Below, piece after piece: positions 13,201 through 26,341 of a stretch of DNA of 64,000 nt; within the stretch, counting starts at the first letter, position 1; every line of letters begins with the position of its first letter. The position numbers and the translations under genes are program-made. The notes under the pieces are model-generated. The model worked only from the letters and a program-made list of their open reading frames with translations, was not told where the DNA came from and did no database searches. This stretch comes from Sphagnum magellanicum. Taxonomy: Eukaryota > Streptophyta > Sphagnopsida > Sphagnales > Sphagnaceae. Where the stretch lies: assembly GCA_021904315.1 (NCBI GenBank), contig CM038918.1, forward strand, positions 9,811,349 to 9,875,348. Reading direction: 5' to 3'.

Positions 13201-16200
13201 GGTAGTTTCATGACTTCAACAGTTCAGATTGCAGTGTAGATTTGGGCTTTACTTTTACCTTGAAAGCTAGCTACTTGCTGCAGAATTGATCTTCTTGCTA
13301 CAAAGCCTATGGGCAGCAACTGTTGGAGGCACTCTTTTGACTGAACAAATGTGGGGACTATGATCTGCAGAATTGTGAGTGTGGAGCATCTTTCAGGGAG
13401 GGTAGAGATGTCACTCAAAAGCTTAAGCAGTGGCAGTAGTAGAGTACCTGAGGGTGGTATATTGGGACGTCACTTTGCGGACTTCAATGTTGGAGACATT
13501 GTTTTTGGATTGATCAAGCGCATTGAAAGCTTTGGTCTTTTTATCTCAATTGAACAAAGCAACCTGGTAAGATCTCTTTCCCTAGTGTCTCCAATGCCAT
13601 CACAGAAAGCTATGGACATGATACACTGTCAAAAAAATGCCCTTATGGATGCAGTCATGCTCTCATGGTAATTGTTTGGTATGTCATTATGCAGGTTGGA
13701 ATGTGCCATGTCTCTGAGGTTGCTGACCATTATGTAAAGAACATTCAGAAGCATTACAAAGTTGGAGACAGAGTGCGAGCACGCATTCTCAAGGTTTGTA
13801 AAGCTCAGTCACATGTTCTGCATCTGATATACCACTTCCTGTAGTATGCCGTGCAAGTTACAGGGGTTTTAGTGCTCACAAAATGTCCTGGGTCGGTTTG
13901 GGACAGATGGATGAAGGAAATGAGCGCATTTCACTTGGTCTGAAGGAGTCTTATTTTCCAGAGCTGGGGGATGAAATGGAGCCACAGTCAGAAGGTGAAG
14001 CTCCTGATGAAGTCATACAGTCAAATGCTGGAACCAGGATTAAAACAGTTGATGATGTCATGGCAGACAAAGATGAGGATATTGAAGGTGATGAGAATGA
14101 GGAGAAGGAAGAAGATAGTGAAGAAGAAAGTGGAGAAACTGAAGAAGGGAGTGAAGATGATGAAGAGTCTGATGAAGCAGATGTGGAGCCAGATGTTATG
14201 CTAGGGAGCAGGTCCCTGGTGGCACCTCCACTTGAGGTTCAATTGGACAGAGACCTGACAAGCTCAGGGGCACACACTAAAGATGAAAATGAGGAAGATG
14301 CTGCTGAAGAGGACACGGAGGAGGCCAAGAAACTGAATAGACGGGCTAAGAAACGGATCAAGGAAGAGAGGTATTCTAAGTTATGCAATTTTCCTTCACC
14401 ACAGACTGATGGGTATTGTCATGCTGGATTTCATGAAGAAATGAACCCTGTGCAAACCAGAGTATCACTGGTTCAAGTGGCTTGAGCAACATGCTTAAGT
14501 TTTGCTGTATTACATTTCTCAGGGAAGCAGAAATCAGAGCAGCAGAAGAAAAGCGATTAAGGGGTGATCAGGCTCCAGAGACCCTGGATGATTTTGAGGC
14601 ACTCGTCCGAGCATCACCCAATAGCAGCTTTGTGTGGATCAAGTATATGGCCTTCCTGATACAGCTAGCTGACATTGACAAAGCTCGTGCCATTGCAGAA
14701 AGGTTTGTCTCCTCATCTTGTTGTGTCTGATTGCCATCGCTATGGTCTTTATCTTCTTACATTTCCATCACTCATTTACCTTGTGAATTTGTAGCTAAAT
14801 TTTGTTGCTGAATGTGTTGTATTATGGCAGGGCTTTGGAAACCATAAATTTCAGGGAGGAGTCAGAGAAGCTCAATGTGTGGGTAGCTTATCTGAATCTC
14901 GAAAATGTCTATGGCACCCCCCCAAAGGTTTGTGCTAGAAACATGTTTGCATAGCTTGTCACTGCTATTCTTGATGACGGTGATGGTCTGACACACCGTG
15001 GGTAAGAAATATAGGGTTATGACCACACTCATTGTCAGGTCATCATTGACATATTGTTTTGGATTTTTCTTTGCTGTTTCATAGATATGTTTTTTTAATG
15101 CTGCTGATTTGTCCAGGTACCCACCAAAGCTGATGATGTTTGTTGCTGGTGACAAAACAGGAAGCTGTCTTAGAGCTATTTCAGAAAGCACTTCAGTATT
15201 GTGATCCAAAGAAGCTTTACTTTGCCTTGCTGGGCATATATGAGAACCCACAGCAGCCGGAAGGTCCTAAGCATGACATGGCCGACCAACTCCTCAAGAC
15301 CATGACCCGCAAATACAACACTTCTGCAAAGGTAGTTGAACACTTCAAAGCAAACCAGTGACAAGGTCTCTGACCTGAGTAGGTTCATTTTCGCAAGAGA
15401 ACTCTTGCCAGTTGTTTATTTCCAAGGATGCTCCTTCTCCTACTTAAAGTCCCTCCCTGTATACTTACTGAATGCAAGCATCAAACCTGGATCCCTGGAG
15501 CAAGGTGTTGAAAATCAAATTTGTGTACCAGGTATGGCTGAGGCAGATCCAAAGCTTGCTGGGCAGAGGCATGGGTGATGCTGCCAACAAAGCCTTGGAA
15601 CAAGGTCTTAAGAGCCTGCCCCGCCGCAAACATATCAAAGTCATTTCCCGTGCTGCCATTCTTGAATTCCGAATTGGATCACCTGAAAGAGCCAGGATCT
15701 TGTTTGAGGGTATTTTGCGGAATTACCCAAAGCGCACAGACCTTTGGAGTGTCTATGTTGACCAGGTTTTTCTTCTTGTCCTCTTGTTTGTTGGCTTGAA
15801 TCATGCTTCAACTACTCTAATAAATCTCTCTACAAAAAGCTCTCAAGCTCTCAAGCTCTTTTACATCAAAACCTTGACAAGAAAGGTCGTATGTGTGTAT
15901 TTGTTTGCTGAGCTAAAACTTGATTTGCTTTGATCTTTCTTTTGTGTTTTTTTTCTCCTTCATTTTGGGGTTGGGTTTTTTAATTGGATTGAGAAGGACT
16001 CAGTATGAGTGTGATATATATCTCTTGTTGTTTCTCCTTCTGTCGGCATCTAGGAGTCTGCAGTGGATCTATTATTTTGGAATGAGAGAGGTTTTAGGGT
16101 TAATGTTATGCATATTCTCTCATGTAACAGGAAATTAGATTGGGCAATGAATCTGTGATACGAGCACTCTTTGAGAGGGTAATTTGCTTGGAGCTGCCAC

Positions 16201-16667
16201 CTCGAAAAATGAAGGTATATCATCAAGCTCTGATCATTCCAGGGTTATTCATGGAACAGATTTGTTGCATTGATAATCTAGTGTTTTCATGAACAGAAAC
16301 CCAATCTTTGCATGAAGAGCAACTTAAGTTCTGTTTTGTCTGACAAATTTAAAAAATCTGCAAATTTGGTCAATTGGGAAATATGCTAGGATGTACAATG
16401 TGGAGTAGAACAGGGGTGAAAATACTAGAGTTGGGGACTCACATGGACAGCACAAAAGCTATTTGAAGTGGCGATATTTTGAGAGGTCGGAGAACTAGTC
16501 AACAAGTCAGAATAGGATTTGTTATTCAACAATCAAGTTTGGCTTGGTCTTGAATGCAGTTTCTTTTCAAAAAGTATCTTGATTACGAGAAGGCACAAGG
16601 AAATGAAGAAGGCATGGAACATGTCAAGACCAAGGCTATGGAATATGTGGATGCCAAGCTGGGTTGA
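638..16667 (+). CDS. RRP5: RRP5/PDCD11-like rRNA-processing factor (S1 + HAT repeats)
   Basis: RRP5 is a nucleolar RNA-binding scaffold of the small-subunit processome, needed for early cleavages of pre-rRNA and for both 18S and 5.8S maturation. The 40 coding exons read here give about 2,033 residues, close to plant RRP5 proteins (about 1,900). The order is: a basic N-terminus ([10 protein letters not shown]...), about fifteen S1-type beta-barrel modules by my count (exons 3-34), an acidic Glu/Asp/Ser-rich linker (about 14,000-14,330), then HAT/TPR-like repeats (exons 35-40) with the hallmark stretches [26 protein letters not shown] and [11 protein letters not shown]. Conserved S1 pieces include [12 protein letters not shown] and [14 protein letters not shown]. 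Intron phases agree through all exons except exon 7, where the frame shifts by one base near 2,878-2,886. Restoring one base gives a coding length divisible by three. The start at 638 is the first ATG of the spliced leader and the stop is TGA at 16,665-16,667. The family call is very safe; single exon ends could be off. Confidence 0.95.
7349..16667 (+). other. RRP5 exon map, exons 21-40
   Basis: Coding exons: 7349-7450, 8260-8416, 8618-8772, 9452-9556, 9913-10016, 10312-10471, 10650-10724, 11127-11289, 11607-12276, 12441-12501, 12785-12930, 13371-13566, 13695-13793, 13907-14370, 14523-14702, 14831-14927, 15161-15331, 15532-15765, 16131-16214, 16560-16667. Intron 27 uses a GC donor (ACTGAG|GCAAGT after 10,724). 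Exon 29 (670 bases) carries two S1 modules. The longest intron (7,451-8,259) contains nothing that I recognise. Confidence 0.8.
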
Positions 16668-17079
16668 TTTCTCTCATACTTTTAACTAATTCAAATACAC
16701 CCAGCTGAAGGAAGTGTTCAGATTCTTCATCAGGAGCATTATTAGCTGGCTTCTAAGAAGTGAGGACAATCAAAACCTACCTCTTTCATAGGGTATAGTT
16801 TTCTTGCACTAGAAAAGGTTACAGTCATGATGATTGTGCACCTGTCTCCTAATAGTAAGTTTTCCTTGTGAGTGGTTCATGATTCACTTGTCCTACTGGA
16901 CAAATTCTGAAGCACAAGTTCACCAGAAGGCATGCTAAGCAGTTCTAAATTTCCTGTTCAGGGGACTTGAAAACTCCATCTTGTTGCTAATATCAAGCTA
17001 GGTGGGATTTACATTGATGTTCAATCAACTGGAACACCAGGTAAAACAAAAGCAGAGCTTGAGCTTGGAACTTTATCTA
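16668..17079. other. 3' flank of RRP5
   Basis: This is the presumed 3' UTR and downstream DNA. No coding stretch or defined poly(A) signal could be supported. Confidence 0.4.
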
Positions 17080-17086
17080 GTGCAGG

Positions 17087-17142
17087 GCCACATACTGAGC
17101 ACCACTAGAGATGCTCTAATGGGTTATGTTAAGAGCATCTCT
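17087..17142. mobile_element. Abutting MITE termini (GAGCATCTC family)
   Basis: Ten-base inverted arms AGAGATGCTC (17,107-17,116) and GAGCATCTCT (17,133-17,142) point away from each other. Each is bounded internally by TAA (17,117-17,119 and 17,130-17,132), with ten bases between. The bases just before (CCACATACTGAGCAC from about 17,089) also occur inside the complete MITE at 35,096-35,517. The simplest reading is the end of one truncated element next to the start of another of the same family. The far ends were not found. Confidence 0.45.
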
Positions 17143-17599
17143 GCACCCAAAAAAATTTGGCCTACTTTATCTTGCTTTAACCTTATAATCTTGAGGAAAA
17201 GGACCGAAAGGTTTGGAGATGGAAATGTGCATTCCATCAATGGCACCATGCATAGAAGGTAATTTACACTGAATCTTGAGCTTTGCCATGACATTTTGCA
17301 GTTTGCTTTTATTCAGCCAAAGAAATCAGCCCATTGTAAACCTTGTTGATAACATTCCTGACTTTGTGAAAGACGAGAAACATTGTGCATCTGCCCATAG
17401 CAGAAAACTTAGAGCAAATGAGAAAGTTCACTGCCTGTACCACCTGTCCAAGGGAATGCTGGATCTCAAGGAAGAGTTAATGAGGTGCTGTTAATAGAAA
17501 CAACAGTCCAAGTTTATGGCAATAGAAGGATCAAAATGCTCTCTCAACTATTATTTTTTGTCTTGATTACAAACCCTTACAACATATTGGCTTAATGCA

Positions 17600-18720
17600 A
17601 GGATGCATAGGATGAGTTGAGAAGTATATATGGGATGGCTGATGAGATTTCAAACAAATTATTGCAGAAAGAGTTATGGACTTTCAAGATAAAGAAGTAT
17701 GTCAAGGAAAAGTATGCCAAGCACAGTCTCTAGATTCAAGTCATTGGTGGATCAATTGGACGGAGTTGGAGCGGAAGTGAAGGAGCATGACAAGACAATG
17801 AACTCCCTCTTGAACAATTTATTAGAAACATGGGAGATAAATGTCAAAGCCTGGATTGAACAGTCTTCCTCTTTCTATTATGATAGCCAAAATGAGACAC
17901 GAGGAAAATACGGAAGTGAAGGAGCATGACAAGACAATGAACTCCCTCTTGAACAATTTATTAGAAACATGGGAGATAAATGTCAAAGCCTGGATTGAAC
18001 AGTCTCTTCCTCTTTCTATTATGATAGCCAAAATGAGACATGAGGAAAATAACATGAAAGGATCTGAAACTACTACTTTAGCTCTTGATGTGAATTCAAC
18101 CATGAAAAAGTCTAAATTCAAAAGCAAGTGCTTTTTCAGTATAGTATCATGGCCACATGGCCAAGGATTGTAGAAAGGAGGAGGAAGGAAAATGTAAGGA
18201 AAAAAAAAACAAAAAAACAAAGAAAAAAAGGATATGAGAAGTGGTCAGAAGTACCAAAAAAATGGTAAAGTTATATGACAAAATGCTAGAGAAAAGTATA
18301 CTCTTCTACTGAAAAGCATGCTAAGAAGAAGTCTCTAGAATCTAATGACAACCTTACTCTTTCTCGTGATCAAGAATTGTTTAATGAGAGATGAGGAATA
18401 GGTTTGGTATTTAGATTCCGGTGCGATAAGGCACATACATACATGACTTCACACAAGGAATGGTTAATCGACCACAAACCATTCTCTACTAGGAGATTAT
18501 GTTTATGTTGAAGATAATCACAAATGTGAGCTCAAAGGAGTTGGGAGTGATCCCGATTGTTCTCAACAATGGGAAAGTACAATGAGATTGCCAATGTTCT
18601 TCATGTTTAAAAGCTTGCAAAGAATTTATTCTCGGAAATAAGAAAGTGAGACGTAGGTAGGAGGATTCAATGTGCACTTTGTAGAGGAGATTATCCTCAA
18701 CAATAAGTAAGGATCAGCAA
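17600..18720 (+). mobile_element. Decayed Copia-type LTR retrotransposon (gag to protease)
   Basis: Reading across several frames gives, in order: a Copia gag (UBN2-type) segment with RFKSLVDQLDGVG and a LLNNLLETWE stretch (about 17,690-18,000); a broken CCHC zinc knuckle (KCFF then, one frame over, GHMAKDC, about 18,126-18,178); an aspartic-protease site WYLDSGA at about 18,414; and a short piece of the segment between protease and integrase (to about 18,640). Frameshifts and stops lie throughout, and a 139-base tandem duplication interrupts gag. No integrase, reverse transcriptase or LTRs were seen. It is dead. Confidence 0.8.
17772..18051 (+). repeat. Tandem duplication inside Copia gag
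   Basis: Copy 1 spans 17,772-17,910 and copy 2 spans 17,911-18,051, nearly identical. They differ by a 2-base indel (CAGTCTTCC against CAGTCTCTTCC) and one C/T change. The 139-base offset breaks the gag frame. Confidence 0.9.
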
Positions 18721-20265
18721 AGTTACTCATCTTGATAAGTGCAAATGATCTCTTGAAAAATTCCATGAGAAAAGTGGACAAACTTTTTTTGTTTTTTTTG
18801 AAATCTTCCTACTTGGAGGGTATTCATCAACTATCAATGGGACAAAAAAAGTTAAGCATAAAAGTGGTGGGGCTTTACATCCCATTAACACCCTCAAAGT
18901 GAAGCATTCCTCAAGTCCGCCTTTGGTTGGTCATGCCCTTAAACTTTAGTAATGTGCACCCCATTGAATGTTACTTAAGACATGTAATCTCATGCTCCTG
19001 CAAAAAGCATGTTGACAAGCATCACATGAATTGGTCACATGATGGAAAACTGAAAACTAAGCAATACATTGTGAAGAACTAGTGCACTAAAACACAAATG
19101 TGCATGGTTGAAGATAATTTTTACAAAGGGTCCTTTTATTAATTGTAAGCAAGAACATGAAACTTGATGGAAGCAACTAATTATGTGAAGTAACTTGATG
19201 CCTATGTAATGGAAGTGTTGCAAAATCAATTCCTTATCAAGTGATGTATTGCATACATCTAATTTTACTTTAAAAATATTATAATCGTGGCATGCAAGTG
19301 ATATTTTTCCATCCTAGACATAATACCTAGCTTGGTTAAGCACCAATTAATTATTTGTTGGAATTGCTTCTTGCCCACCATGCCGAAAATCTGAGATATA
19401 AGTCCCAACCACACTAGCTTCAAGATAGATATTACGATGTTGGATTCTAAACTATTATTATTTTTTCTGTTGAAAGTGCATGACAAAATTAGAATTTCAA
19501 TTATCATGCACCTTGTTGTTGAACCAGCCTATGTATTATGGGTAGTATTTGAAATGTCCATTATACAAGACTACGAACACGGTCGCCCTGGTCAAGTTTG
19601 TGGCATGCTGCCAGTACCAGAGGACAATCTGTCCTCCATGATCTACCTTTCATCTAATGGACTCTTTGGTCCCAAATGGACGTAAAATTGTAAACAATAT
19701 GGAAATATTTTGAAGTGATATTTTGTAGGTTGCCACCCAAATGCTTGTTTGATAATAGTTGGATGCTCGTGGGTTCTTGGGATTTTTAGATGGTTGCGGA
19801 GCATTTTTAAATCCTAGGTAGTCAAAAAACTATTTAGATTTCAAAACTTTTTCTAGCTTTTTGGTGTTTGGTGAAGATTGTTTTGTGTCAAATTGACTTG
19901 ATCAACTATTTTGCAAATCAGAAGTCGAGATCAAATGTTCAACACTTGAGTAACTTTTTCAAAACTAATGCATGAAATGGATTTCTCCATTCGATGAAAC
20001 CAATAGAATAAAGATCTAGCAACTACAAGTCTGGAGCACATAGTAGAATGTAAGTTTGGGAAATGTATCATGTGGATTGACAAAGAAAAATATATGGCCG
20101 ATGCCAAAATGATGGCACATTGCATGTGATATAATAACCAAGGCATTGTAAAACATGTGGAGAATTTTTTTACTACAATTGGAGAGTGCCTTATAACCAT
20201 GAATATCTGTCCTAGAGGAAAGAGTAAAGATATTTTGCCTATTCTTTAAGAGAGAGGTGAATTAT
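18721..20265. other. Intergenic, no supported feature
   Basis: AT-rich DNA with only short open stretches. A small less AT-rich patch at about 19,560-19,685 could be a piece of an old element, but no family was recognised. Confidence 0.4.
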
Positions 20266-20269
20266 GCCT

Positions 20270-20395
20270 ACTTATATGTGTAAAAAAATCTCTCCCATTC
20301 TTGAGGAGTAGATGTAAGAACCCTCCTCCTCCGGCATGTCATGAGCTTCATATGTTTAAACTTATGATAATCTTTGCCTCATGCTTTACCGTTGA
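20270..20395 (+). repeat. Dispersed repeat, copy A
   Basis: This segment matches the reverse complement of about 33,335-33,465. Shared blocks include CTCCCATTCTTGAGGAGTAG, TAAGAACCCTCC and TTTGCCTCATGCTTTAC, in the same order. It looks like two copies of one interspersed element in opposite orientation, about 13 kb apart. The family was not recognised. Confidence 0.7.
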
Positions 20396-22990
20396 TGGGT
20401 AAAACCCCCACGAGTCAAGAATATTCTCAAAATGCAAGGTTGGAATCAGCTAGTGCCTTGTCATAGGCCTTTATTTTGAGCATTCCTCCACCCATATGTT
20501 TTATTTTACACTTATGATCCATATGAACCATCAAGATTTGGGGCACCTTAATGAATTCGATTAGTTATTGATGAATTAATTATTAACGAATTTGATTAAC
20601 CATTGGTGAATTTAATTGTCCATAACAAATTGGTCCTTGTTCATTAAGAGCTTGACCACTTTTGCTATGATAAATTTGTTCAAGTTCACTCAAAATCTAA
20701 TGAAATACAAAATGAATTGAAACACATATTGATGCAATGTTTAAATCTAAACCTTGATATTATCAAAATGCTCAGTAGGTTGATATTTAATCTTGGGACA
20801 TCAACCAAGCATGTCATATTAGTTTATAAAATTTTTAATTAGTTCAACAAACATGTTTATTTTGGGGCCTTTAATCACATATCAAATTTTTTTGAGTTTA
20901 ATTATTATAAAAAAAGAAAATAAAGGAGAATCATATGACCCACCTCAAAATCATTAAAAAAATTTGTGAGTAGAAACTAGTATTATTGTGTAATTTTGGT
21001 TTTTATAAAAAAATCCTTATTCTAAGTTTTGACATTAAAAAAATTATTTAGAGGTTTTCTAGGTGAAGGTTTGAGTGTGGTTCTTCCAATTTCTAAACTT
21101 TTTAATTTGAAAGAACATTAGGGCTTAGTTCAAAAATTGAGCTTACTTACATGCACACACTCCCCAAAGTTAAAAGTTGTATGGGTACAAAGTTTTCGAA
21201 CAAAATAAAATAGGGGTTATATAGATATGAAGTTCAACAATTACTTAAAATTAATATTTAATAATAAAGTTCAACCTACTTATCAACTTTTTTAAAAAAA
21301 ATCAATTTTCCTACCTAAAGATCTCAATCCTATGTTCAAAAATGATTTTTCATAATTTTAATTTTGATTTTGAATCTAACAAAAAGTTGGTTCCATAGTT
21401 CAATTCTTGTGTCAGTTCCAACAAAAGAATGGCAACTTGGGTCTTGATCACAAGAACTAGACTTCAACCCCTAGAATTTACCCTCCAATCTAGATACCTT
21501 CAATTTTATCAATTTAGTTGATGTTTTCACATTGATAAAAAAATTATTGGTATTTGTAATTTTAAGCCACAAATTTAGGAGGAATTTAATTTTCTACTAA
21601 TTTTTTTTGGGGTGATTGCAAGCAAATAAAGAAGGAAATGAAACGCCCTTACATTTCTAATGGGGTTGTTTCATTATGGGTTGATAAAACTTGTAAAGGT
21701 GATTTTGGAATGCAATAAAACCCCACACATACATTGTTGTATGTTGAAAAAAATATTAATTTAATCCTGTACATGCATGCCTAAGTTATGAATTTCCTAA
21801 AACAAATTTTCATACATATCTAGTGCAGAATTTCAAGGAGGTCAAATAATTCGAACCTTGTTTCGTATTAATTACTTCTCTTTGTCTTCAAATATTTTAC
21901 TAATATTTTTTGCTAATCAAAATATTTAAATACAAAACAAATAGATTTTTTGGGTCTAATTCATGTTATTAAGGTTAACCTTGTTTTATTTTGTATAGTT
22001 TCTAGCACATTGAAAATGAATAATGACCTTTAATCAACTTCGTAACAAAATTTAATGATCGACATCATATCACATGGTTCAACATAAAGGTTTAATGTTT
22101 TTGTATTTTATTTGATTATTCAATTTAATATTGATGTTTATCGTCAATGGGTCATCTAGTAGTTACTAGTGGACATATTCAAATTTCGTGTGGTTTTGAT
22201 TTTATAGCAAAATTTGTACCTAATTCAATGGTCAAATTTCTACCACATTTTTTGTGATGGATGGTTGTGGGTTTAATGGCTTTGTTAATGATAACTTTTG
22301 TTAATATGCATTCTATGTTGTCCCTCATGATTCAAATATCTTGTAATCTTTTTTGGGTTTTAATTTTTAATTTTTTTGAAAATTGATGATTATTTCTATC
22401 CATACACAAGTAGAAAGTCTTAACAACTATGCACATACTTTGGGTCATGGGGTTAAATGCATGGCCAAATGACTTTTACACTCTATTAGGAGTACAATTG
22501 GTGGTCTTCTTGATTTAAATCCTATCAAATTGAATTCTATATTATGTTTGGCTTGCTTTTATATCATGTCTTGCCAAATCAACAACCAAGACCAAGAATT
22601 TTACTAGTTAATTTCAACTTAGAGGGAAAGCCATTGGCAATTTTAATATTAATCAATTGTAATACTTTCTTTGTTAATTCGCTTGATGATATGAAGTTCC
22701 AAGAGTTTCAAACCAACTTATTCTTATTGGATTAGGTAGTTCTAGTGAACTACAATTGATTAAATATACATCTAAATTTTATACATGTATCTAGAACAAT
22801 TACATGTTTGCATGCCCTTTATTTTTACTACTAATATCCATGAATTACACGATAATCTAAACATTTATTTGTGTATTTATGGACTAGTTAGTGAACAATG
22901 TTTTAAAAAAGAATTTCCACTGATAGTTACAATACCCACCTATTCAACCCTTCATACGGTTCGTGAAATCCATCTTTAAACATTATTAGT
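20396..22990. other. AT-rich intergenic, nothing seen
   Basis: Strongly AT-rich with many homopolymer runs and stop codons in all frames. No gene, RNA or element could be supported. Confidence 0.5.
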
Positions 22991-23145
22991 GCAACAACAG
23001 TATTAGCAAAAAAATTCACCATTAGATTATGCAACAACAATATTAGCAAAAATTTCACCATTAGATTGTGCAACAACAATATTAGCAAAAATTTCACCAT
23101 TAGATTGTGCAACAACAATATTAGCAAAAATTTCACAATTAGATT
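22991..23145. repeat. 39-base minisatellite, four copies
   Basis: The unit contains GCAACAACAATATTAGCAAA followed by AATTTCACCATTAGATT. Copies begin near 22,991, 23,031, 23,070 and 23,109, with spacings of 40, 39 and 39. The unit is a multiple of three, so the minus strand happens to read as a repeated 13-residue string. I see no sign that this is a gene. Confidence 0.9.
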
Positions 23146-24924
23146 GATAGGATCTAGAATGGCAACATTTGTGTGAAAATTATGGCTTTGAGTCCTTGTG
23201 AAATATGCATTAAGCATTTGTACTCATTTACCAATTAGCTTAGATTTCTTGTGGGTCCTTAGGCTTATACTTTTTTGAAAAGGGAACGACCGTTGTTTGT
23301 TTGTTTTTTAGTTAAGAAAAGAAGGGACAAAGAATATTAGAAAATGGCTAGATTTCTTTTTTAGGTAAGTCCCACTTTACACCAAGCCCACTTTACTAAA
23401 GGAGTTGAGGCTCATGTGAAGGGAACACTTCAAAACTTTTTGCCCCCTATTTGGCTTTAGATGACCTTTATTTGGGTCTTTTTTTTAATGGACATTTGGT
23501 TGAGTTGTAGAGCTTTGGAGGGTAAGAAAATAGAACTAAATGTTCAACCTTTCATCTTATACATTCATCCTTTTTCTCACTTTTTCTCACCCTTCTCAAA
23601 CTCACCTTAAAAATTTAAAACTCCACCATGGATGAATATTGATGCAAAATTAGAGTAATAATAATTCTTGTGATTTTGATGCTTTGAGGTTGAATGGTTG
23701 ATATCATAGTACATATAATCCATAATACCATAATATATAAATAAAATAATAAATAAATAAATATGATATTAAGTTTCATGGTCTATTAAATACCATGGTT
23801 TATTTAATTGTAATTAGTATGGATCCAAATGGACCATGCAAAAGAAACTCTTATGCATGCATGTGTGAGTGAGCAAGCGGTTTCACGGAGAGGTAACTTT
23901 TGTTCAAGTCATTGTTGTTTTAAAAATCAACACGGAATTTCTTTTTGGTAATTCTTACTAAAAAAATGGGGAAATATTTTTACATATTTAAGAAAAAAAA
24001 TGATATTAATTCTAACAAAATATCACTATTTGTGTAGGATAATGTTTTTGCTGATGGGAAATTTAATAATTTTTTTTTCAAATAAATTAATTGAAGAAAG
24101 TGACAAAAGGAATAGTCACCTAGGGTTTGGTTTGATTAAATGTTGCATATTCCATGGGAAAAAAAATTCTCATTTTTTAATCTTGGCAACAATAGTGGTC
24201 CCTACTAGGGTTGTGAGTTGGGTTTCCGAATTCATGGGTTTGTTTAATTATCATCCATGGGGGGCCAATGTTGAGCCCCAAAATTGGTAGATTTGTTAAA
24301 AAAAATGATCATAATTCTTGATTTTGCACTTGATTATCAAATGTAGAAACTAGAAACCTTTTTTGGGCTAATTTTAGTTACTTAAACCAATAGAATGTTT
24401 AATATATAGGTTCAACCTTAGCCTTGATTAGGAAGTGAATGTAAAACTTCAAGTTAGGCTTGAGCTCACTATGCTTTTTATATAAAGCAAATAATTCTAA
24501 ACTAACTCTTGTCACTAGCTTAATCTCATATAATGGGATATTCAAATTTTTTTTTACCCTAGTTAAATCCTAGTTAAACCCTAGTTTTTTTTACCCCCCC
24601 CCCCCCCCCCCCCTTTGGAAAAGCAAATCAAAAGTAACTTAACTTGCAAAGTAACTTTGCAAAGTTAACTTTGGAGATTTTTTTTTTAAAATTTATTTAT
24701 TTTAAACAGGGAATTTTGTGACAGAATATTCTTTTGCCAAAATAGTTTTCACAAATTGGTGAAAATTTGCCCCCCCAAAAAATCATTGAACCATATGTAT
24801 TCTACTGTTGTTGTTGTAATAATAATAATAATAATAATAATGTCATATGAGGTATGAAATAATTCAATCCAAAGCTTGCCATAATTATGACGATTTCCAA
24901 TACCCAAACATCATATTTTCACCC

Positions 24925-24957
<33 letters not shown>

Positions 24958-26341
24958 TCTAAAACCATGAAGGATTATTTAATGATGAAATTGAGCACGG
25001 GGTAAGCCTATATGATACTTAACCCTCCCAAATAAGGTGCTTGCTCAAGTTCAAAGGAGGAAATAACCATATGGATGGAAACACATTCATCCATGTTTGA
25101 TGATGTTTGAAATCACCATCATTCTTCACTTCTTGTTGTTGGATTTTATGATATTGTTGGAATAGGTAAACAAGTAACAAACAACTTTCATGAATGAGGC
25201 AAATGGTGTTGTGCATCAAGGTGGGGTTGGCGATTAGTATAATATACTAGTTTGTAAACCCATTTTGCAAGCAAAATGATCAAATAAGCAAAAGACTAAA
25301 GTGTTATGTATCAAAGTCCATTTTGTCCATTTCTATTTATCAATTATTTTTAAAAATCAAATGTGCCCCAACACTGAATAAGTGGGGTGTTCTTTGCAAG
25401 GGGCGTTAACCCATGCCAAAAGAGTGGTTTTAGTGTGGAAGAGTGTTTAATGAATGAATGAATGAATGAATCTCCTTAACGAATGCACTTGTAATGGTTT
25501 GCATACAAAAAAGGAAAGCTATGAGAGATAAAAGGATGTCGATTTTAACTAACTTGGGTTAATAAAGCAACTCTTCTTTTGCCAACTTGGGTACAAACCA
25601 CCCTTTTGATGGTTGGAGAAATACCAATTTGGTTGGTTGGTTGGTATTTTAACATTTTTTTTAAAAAAAGTAAAAAGTTGAGTAGTATGGGAAAGCTGAA
25701 GCAATATCCATATCCGAGGTCTCATTGAATTTTACAATGAAATGAACTACTAATTAATTAATTAATTAATTAAATAATTAGTTAGTCTCCCTCCTCACCC
25801 TTGCAAAAATGGAAATTTGGTCCATAGAGAAATAATTTAAAAAATTTGTAAAAATTGGAAGAAAAGGTCAAAGGCTGCCTTTTTCTTTAACAACAAGTTG
25901 CAAAAATCCTTTCCCCTAAAGAAGACAAGGGGTCAATTGGCCCATAAAAGCACCAGCAAGTCCTTTGTGCTTAAAGCATGAGGCCAAAGTGTTAAAAGGG
26001 CAGGAGAGAGTTTCATGAGCATTATTATTCCATGTCTTCATTGGGCTTTTATAAATGTGTATCTCTTCATGGAGATTTTGCGGGGTGTTTTTCCCTTTTT
26101 ATTTATTTATTTACTATTTATATTTATTTATTTATTTAAAAAATGTAACTTAAAGTTGAACAAGTCAATTCAATGCCCCACAACTCTTGTGCAATAAAGC
26201 AATTTAATTTTAAAAAGAAAAAAGAAAAGTCACAAAGCTAGTGCTTGAATTGCGCAAGCAAGGTTTACACACATGTGAACACATCCAAATCATAAGGGAC
26301 AGAAGACAACAACGTCTTTTTTGAAAAAAATGGATGAAAAT
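23146..26341. other. AT-rich intergenic with simple repeats
   Basis: No gene seen. Notable simple tracts are a run of 20 C (24,594-24,613), (AAT)n at about 24,817-24,841, about 30 A (24,926-24,955), (GAAT)n near 25,455, (TAAT)n near 25,751 and (ATTT)n near 26,100. Confidence 0.6.

Noticed and set aside
17101-17260. Apparent Copia gag N-terminus (DALMGYVKSISAPKKIW)
   Set aside because: The same bases are explained better as two MITE termini with TAA duplications. Clear gag similarity begins only near 17,600.
22991-23217. Minus-strand open frame repeating HNLMVKFLLILLL
   Set aside because: Caused by a 39-base non-coding minisatellite whose unit is a multiple of three.
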